A stretch of DNA of 64,000 bases from Bacteroidota bacterium (GTDB lineage: Bacteria; Bacteroidota; Bacteroidia; Flavobacteriales; Schleiferiaceae). This document shows, one piece after another, positions 59,134-64,000 of this stretch (positions are counted from its first letter, which is position 1; the number at the start of each line of letters is the position of its first letter). The DNA lies in the NCBI GenBank assembly GCA_024742495.1, contig JANSYJ010000005.1:124001-188000 (forward strand), read 5' to 3'. Position numbers and translations under genes: made by a program. The notes beneath the pieces were generated by a model. The model made no database searches. It saw nothing but the letters and a program-made list of their open reading frames with translations, and was not told where the DNA came from.

Positions 59134-60696
59134 ATGAAAAGGATTATTACGCTTCTCCTTTCTTTCACAATTGCATCACAACTTTATGGTCAAATAAGCT
59201 TTTCTTCGAAAAGCTATAAACTCGAGGTACCGAATATGTTTAAAGTGAAGCGGGGTACCGATTTTATAGGGTTTTATGGCAGACAAGCAGAAAAGCACTA
59301 CGTTTTACGACTTAGGAAGGAACCTCGATTTAAATTTTCGGGATCTGAGTTTAGCATCGAGGAGTACGACAAGAAACTAAATTTTATTAGAGAGTCAGAG
59401 GATCCTTTTACCCACACGGATTTTGGCGGTAGTTGGTTTTACCCTAGACTGAATTTGGGCATGAGGGTGTTTAATTCCGAAATATTTATTTTCACCCGAG
59501 GCGAGGGCAGTGAGCCAAGATCTCACTCGGTGTACAGACAAAGAATTGATCCGACTAGCTTAGAACCCAATAAGAAGGTTTTTGAGGAATTCATAAGCAT
59601 TCAGGATGATAAGTTTAAAAAGCACAGTAGAGGGGATTTTAAACTATACAGTTCCGAGGATAATAGTAAACATCTTATCATCCACTTCTACCCCGAGGAG
59701 GGATTTACTAGTTTTCAATACAAGGTTTTTGTTTTTGATAGGAATTGGCAAAAGCTTTACGAAAGAACTATAACCTTGCCATTACTCACCGCACTTACCG
59801 ACTTTAAGAACTTGGAAATCACGAGTGATGGTCAGGTTCATTTATTGTTAAAATCCTATAAAGACAAAAGAGAAGAGTACCTCAAGGATCAGCCTAATTA
59901 CAAGTTAAAATTGATTACCTGTAAGGACGCTGATTCAGAATATTCTGTTATCGAGGTTCAAGCTCGGGATTACCGTCTTAGAGAATTAAATATGGCACTT
60001 GCCCCAAATGGCGATTTGGTAATTGCTGCGAATGCAATCGGTTTAAAGACCGAGGCTCCGGTAAAGATGTTTTGCTCTCGTTTGAGACCTTCCGAGGAAT
60101 CGGTAGTTTTTACCAGCTATGGCGATCTGCCTTTGGACTCTATGAAAAAAGACCTGGAAAAAGGTTTTGAGGAGGCAACTGCCTATTCTCAACCAAAAAT
60201 TTGCTTTGCTGATGATGGATCAGTCTTTTGTTTAGCCGAAAGGCAAGCCAGGTACTGGGCACATAAAACAGATATTAATGGGAATATTCAAAGTGGAAAG
60301 GACTTAGGTTATACATTTTTCGGGATAATTGTATCTCATTTTGATGCTGCTGGAAAAGATGATTGGTCTAAATTTATTTTTAAGAAGCAAGAAACTGTGA
60401 ACGATGAGGCAAAGTACTCATCATTTTATGCGATGGCCCATAAAGATGTCCTACACGTATTTTATACCGATTTTGATGAATTAAAAAATCTAAGCTGGTT
60501 TGTCCCAATAAGCTTGTTTACGCACCATCAATTTCGCCTTGACGGTAAAGAGCGCAAAAGATTGATGTTTGATACCACTAAATTGAAACGAATTCCGGTG
60601 ACTAAAGATGGGTTAAGAATGAGTGCTGATCAGGTTATATTCCCGGTGGATGCTCGCAAGAAAGCGGGCTTGATTCGCATTACCGTTAAAAACTAA
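59134..60696 (+). CDS. Exported hypothetical protein, no recognised family
   Basis: Signal peptide MKRIITLLLSFTIASQLYGQ; 520 aa ORF between terminator and tex. Confidence 0.7.
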   Translation: MKRIITLLLSFTIASQLYGQISFSSKSYKLEVPNMFKVKRGTDFIGFYGRQAEKHYVLRLRKEPRFKFSGSEFSIEEYDKKLNFIRESEDPFTHTDFGGSWFYPRLNLGMRVFNSEIFIFTRGEGSEPRSHSVYRQRIDPTSLEPNKKVFEEFISIQDDKFKKHSRGDFKLYSSEDNSKHLIIHFYPEEGFTSFQYKVFVFDRNWQKLYERTITLPLLTALTDFKNLEITSDGQVHLLLKSYKDKREEYLKDQPNYKLKLITCKDADSEYSVIEVQARDYRLRELNMALAPNGDLVIAANAIGLKTEAPVKMFCSRLRPSEESVVFTSYGDLPLDSMKKDLEKGFEEATAYSQPKICFADDGSVFCLAERQARYWAHKTDINGNIQSGKDLGYTFFGIIVSHFDAAGKDDWSKFIFKKQETVNDEAKYSSFYAMAHKDVLHVFYTDFDELKNLSWFVPISLFTHHQFRLDGKERKRLMFDTTKLKRIPVTKDGLRMSADQVIFPVDARKKAGLIRITVKN

Positions 60697-60726
60697 GGTC
60701 GCATTTAACTAGAATATACTTTTAAT

Positions 60727-62850
60727 TTGAAGCACAATTCATTTCTCGCCAAAAAGCTCAGTTTATCTGAGAAGCAGGTGTCTAGTACCCTGGCTCTCTT
60801 TTCAGAGGGTGCTACCATTCCCTTCATTGCCCGCTACCGAAAAGAACAAACCGGGAGCTTAGATGAAACTCAAATTGCGGCCATAAAGGATGCCGATGAA
60901 AACTTGCAGAAACTCCTAAAACGCAAGGAAAGCATCCTGAAATCTATAGAAGAGCAAGGAAAGCTAGACCTTGAGCTAAAAGCACGAATCAGCGATTGCT
61001 GGGACTTGGCTGAATTAGAGGACCTTTATCTGCCTTATAAGTCGAAGCGGAAAACGCGGGCTGAGATTGCAAGACAAAAAGGACTAGAGCCCCTGGCGGG
61101 GACGATCATGAAGCAAGGTCATGGCGATCCAGAAAATTTAGCGTGGTCCTTTGTTAAAGGGTCGGTAGAGTCGGCAGATGATGCCTTAGCAGGAGCGCGA
61201 GATATTATGGCGGAGTGGATGAATGAACGCCTATCTGCCCGTGCTCAATTGAGACGCTTATTTGAAAGGGAAGCGCAAATCCAAGCTAAATTGGTGAAAT
61301 CGAAGGAGGAGGAAGCCCAAAAATTCCGTGACTATTTCGATTTTAGTGATAGCCTCAAACGAATACCAGGCCATCGCTTATTGGCCATTCGAAGAGGGGA
61401 GAAGGAGGGTTTTTTACGTGTAAACATTGCGCCAGATGAAGAAGGTGCCTTGGATATCCTCGATAGGATTTTCAGGAAAGCAAATAACGCTTTTGCAGAT
61501 CAAGTATCACTTGCCGCTAAAGATGCCTATAAGCGCCTTATTCGTCCGAGTTTAGAATCGGAGTTTGCCGCGGCTTCAAAGCAAAAGGCCGATGAGATTG
61601 CGATCGTAGTTTTTGCCGAAAACCTAAAGCAGTTACTATTGAATCCACCTTTAGGTCCGAAGCGCATTTTGGCCATTGATCCTGGTTTTAGAACCGGTTG
61701 TAAGGTGGTTTGCCTCGATGAGCAGGGAAGCCTTTTACATAATGATACCATATATCCGCATCCTCCGCAAAAGGAAACTTCACGGGCGGCGGCTAAAATT
61801 GCTCAGCTCGCAGAAGCATACAAGATTGAGGCCATCGCCATTGGCAATGGTACCGCAGGCAGAGAAACGGAAGAGTTTATAAGTAAGCGGGTTCGCTTTA
61901 AATATCCCCTAGAAGCCTATGTGGTTAATGAGGCGGGAGCTTCCATTTATTCGGCCTCTAAAATTGCCAGGGAAGAATTTCCAACTTATGATGTTACGGT
62001 CCGAGGATCAGTGAGTATCGGCCGACGCCTAATGGATCCTTTGGCAGAATTAGTGAAAATTGATCCCAAGAGTATCGGGGTTGGACAGTATCAGCACGAT
62101 GTTGATCAAAGTCAGCTGAAGGCATCCTTGGATCGCATTGTAGAGCAGGTGGTAAATGCAGTTGGGGTAAATTTAAATACAAGTAGCAAGCATTTGTTGG
62201 AATATGTTTCGGGCTTAGGACCGGCACTAGCAGAGCGAATTGTAGCCTACCGAGAAGAGCATGGTCCCTTTAAAAATCGAAAGGAACTTTTAAAAGTGCC
62301 AAAGCTTGGTCCAAAAGCTTTTGAGCAGGCCGCCGGCTTTTTACGAATTCCTCAAGCCGCAAATCCCCTCGATAATTCAGGCGTGCATCCCGAGCGTTAT
62401 TCGGTGGTTGAAACAATGGCCGCAGATCTTAAAAAACCCCTTTCTGAATTAATTGGTCAGAAGGAAATTTTAGACCGTATTGATTTGAATCCATATTGTA
62501 AAGATGACCTTGGCCTGCCGACCTTAAAGGATATTATTTCGGAATTGGCCAAGCACGGGCGCGACCCGCGAGGGAAGGCTAGGACCTTTCAGTTTGATCC
62601 TCGAATTCGCAGCATCAATGATTTAAAAGAAGGAATGATACTGCCTGGCTTAGTGAGTAATATTACCAATTTCGGCGCCTTTGTGGATGTCGGCGCCAAG
62701 CAAGATGGTTTAGTACATGTTAGTGAATTGGCAAATCGCTTTGTTAGTGATCCAAATGAAATAGTGCGCCTCCAGCAACAGGTGCAGGTAAAGGTGATTT
62801 CCATCGACACCAGTCGCAAGCGCATTCAGTTTAGTATGAAGCAGGTTTAG
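60727..62850 (+). CDS. tex: Tex family RNA-binding transcription accessory protein; TTG start
   Basis: GATIPFIARYRKEQTGSLDE; RILAIDPGFRTGCKVVCLD; S1 domain LPGLVSNITNFGAFVDVGAKQDGLVHVSELANRFV. Confidence 0.95.
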   Translation: MKHNSFLAKKLSLSEKQVSSTLALFSEGATIPFIARYRKEQTGSLDETQIAAIKDADENLQKLLKRKESILKSIEEQGKLDLELKARISDCWDLAELEDLYLPYKSKRKTRAEIARQKGLEPLAGTIMKQGHGDPENLAWSFVKGSVESADDALAGARDIMAEWMNERLSARAQLRRLFEREAQIQAKLVKSKEEEAQKFRDYFDFSDSLKRIPGHRLLAIRRGEKEGFLRVNIAPDEEGALDILDRIFRKANNAFADQVSLAAKDAYKRLIRPSLESEFAAASKQKADEIAIVVFAENLKQLLLNPPLGPKRILAIDPGFRTGCKVVCLDEQGSLLHNDTIYPHPPQKETSRAAAKIAQLAEAYKIEAIAIGNGTAGRETEEFISKRVRFKYPLEAYVVNEAGASIYSASKIAREEFPTYDVTVRGSVSIGRRLMDPLAELVKIDPKSIGVGQYQHDVDQSQLKASLDRIVEQVVNAVGVNLNTSSKHLLEYVSGLGPALAERIVAYREEHGPFKNRKELLKVPKLGPKAFEQAAGFLRIPQAANPLDNSGVHPERYSVVETMAADLKKPLSELIGQKEILDRIDLNPYCKDDLGLPTLKDIISELAKHGRDPRGKARTFQFDPRIRSINDLKEGMILPGLVSNITNFGAFVDVGAKQDGLVHVSELANRFVSDPNEIVRLQQQVQVKVISIDTSRKRIQFSMKQV

Positions 62851-62854
62851 GCTA

Positions 62855-64000
62855 TCATAAGCCTGCTATTTGGCTTGACTCTTCTTGGCGGGCCCTATTT
62901 CGTTCCCATATCAGGGCCACTAAAAAACCAGCCACCATTAGTCCGGCAAGCAGGCGGAATAAATCATAGTGCCCTTCAGCTCCAGGTTTATTTTCGAGGA
63001 TGTATCCCATCAAAGGGCTCATGAAAACATCTGGTAAATAGCCAACAACGGAGATTATTCCCACCGCGGTGCCACTTAATGCTCTTGGTACGGCATTTTC
63101 ACGCATCAAGGCGATATATATTCCCCTTAATCCATAAATCCCGGCAAGGGCAATTCCAAACCATATTAAACTAAAAGCAGAATAATTGGCGCTGCCTTCA
63201 AAACTCAATAAAAATGCACCTAAGGCGCCACTGCCAAAGCAAAGCAATAGAACTCGACTAGCCTTTAATCGGTCGGCCGCAATGCCTGCAAGTATCGCGG
63301 CTATTGGTCGTAGATATAGCGCTTTGCTGGTAATTGCCAAAGCCGCTTTTTCCTTCAGTCCCCAAACTTCATGAGCATAAAGGGATAGGTCATCGGTAAG
63401 CTTATAGGCGCAATAGGCCAGTAAAACGATTAAAGCTTGTAACCAAAGCCCCTTGTTCTTCAGTAGTTTTTGAAATCCTTGTAAAGAATGGTCTATGTCT
63501 ACCCCCGGTTCTTTTTTGGGTAGCACTAAAAATGTAAAAGCGGCAACTAAAATTAGAACTATACTGCATGCAAAGAGCACATATTGATAAGCGCCATTTC
63601 TGCTTTCGCTGAGATCGCTGGCTTCCTCAATAAAAAACCAATTGAATAAAAGAACCGCTAGGCTGGCCCATAAAGCAGAGCTGAGGCCTCTGCCGCCTTC
63701 CACCCAACCAAAGGCTTTGGCTTCATTTTCACGATTAACTAAAATGCGAGTGCTTTTCATTAAGGCCGCCCAAAAAAGGAAAATGGTACTAAAGCCCCAA
63801 AAGCCGTAAATCCATAGTAGGCTTTGGAAGGAGGGACTAATCGCTAAAATGAAACCACCAATCGCCGTAAGGCCCAAAGCGCCAGACATTAATTTACGAG
63901 ATGGAATTAAGTCTGCCAAAGGACCGCCGAAGAAGTAAGAAGCAATAGCCACTAATCCGTAAATGGAAAAGCAGTAGCCTAATTCAATATTGTCGATTTG
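62855..64000 (-). CDS. MFS transporter (N-terminus beyond window)
   Basis: Hydrophobic multi-TM protein; frame remains open through 64000 (…QIDNIELGYCFSIYGLVAIASYFFGGPLADLIPSRKLM), so the ORF-track Met at 63952 is probably internal. Confidence 0.85.
   Translation of the reverse strand, partial: QIDNIELGYCFSIYGLVAIASYFFGGPLADLIPSRKLMSGALGLTAIGGFILAISPSFQSLLWIYGFWGFSTIFLFWAALMKSTRILVNRENEAKAFGWVEGGRGLSSALWASLAVLLFNWFFIEEASDLSESRNGAYQYVLFACSIVLILVAAFTFLVLPKKEPGVDIDHSLQGFQKLLKNKGLWLQALIVLLAYCAYKLTDDLSLYAHEVWGLKEKAALAITSKALYLRPIAAILAGIAADRLKASRVLLLCFGSGALGAFLLSFEGSANYSAFSLIWFGIALAGIYGLRGIYIALMRENAVPRALSGTAVGIISVVGYLPDVFMSPLMGYILENKPGAEGHYDLFRLLAGLMVAGFLVALIWERNRARQEESSQIAGL

Noticed and set aside
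1-64000. Mobile element, prophage, defence island or CRISPR system
   Set aside because: No transposase, integrase, restriction-modification, Cas or phage structural motifs seen; gene content is housekeeping throughout

Overview
The window looks like ordinary, gene-dense chromosome from a Bacteroidota member, probably Flavobacteriia-like. Supporting signs are gldF/gldG, PorQ, several T9SS C-terminal sorting domains, and TAnnTTTG-type -7 promoter elements. I found no rRNA, tRNA, CRISPR array, transposase, integrase or phage genes. Main blocks, in order: partial DUF5686-like protein; DnaQ/GIY-YIG nuclease; purC-phoH; an operon with a SAM hydrolase-like protein, a monooxygenase-like protein, gldF, gldG and a DUF4340-like protein; dnaN; pruA; yaaA; rpmE2; a GlmU-like protein; lon; porQ-cmk; the minus-strand rsfS-ftsH-LUD-cdsA-psd-ACBP block; birA; pyrE/NUDIX; coaD-ddl; dinB; T9SS cargo proteins; a nearly complete heme pathway (hemA-C-D-E-F-B-L divergent from an AraC regulator and hemH); typA; yceI; tex; partial MFS transporter. 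The leads I consider most worth follow-up are non-coding or regulatory: (i) a PhoB/PhoP-like 11-bp tandem box array before a YwqK/MORN-like gene; (ii) a dyad operator around the yceI promoter; (iii) a Cys-Pro (possible heme regulatory) motif in the AraC regulator of the heme locus, with a T9SS-exported CxxC protein downstream of hemH; (iv) 7 of 8 convergent gene pairs ending within 4 bp of each other; (v) a structured, possibly sRNA-encoding gap after typA. All functional claims come from reading the sequence and recalling protein families; no database search was run.
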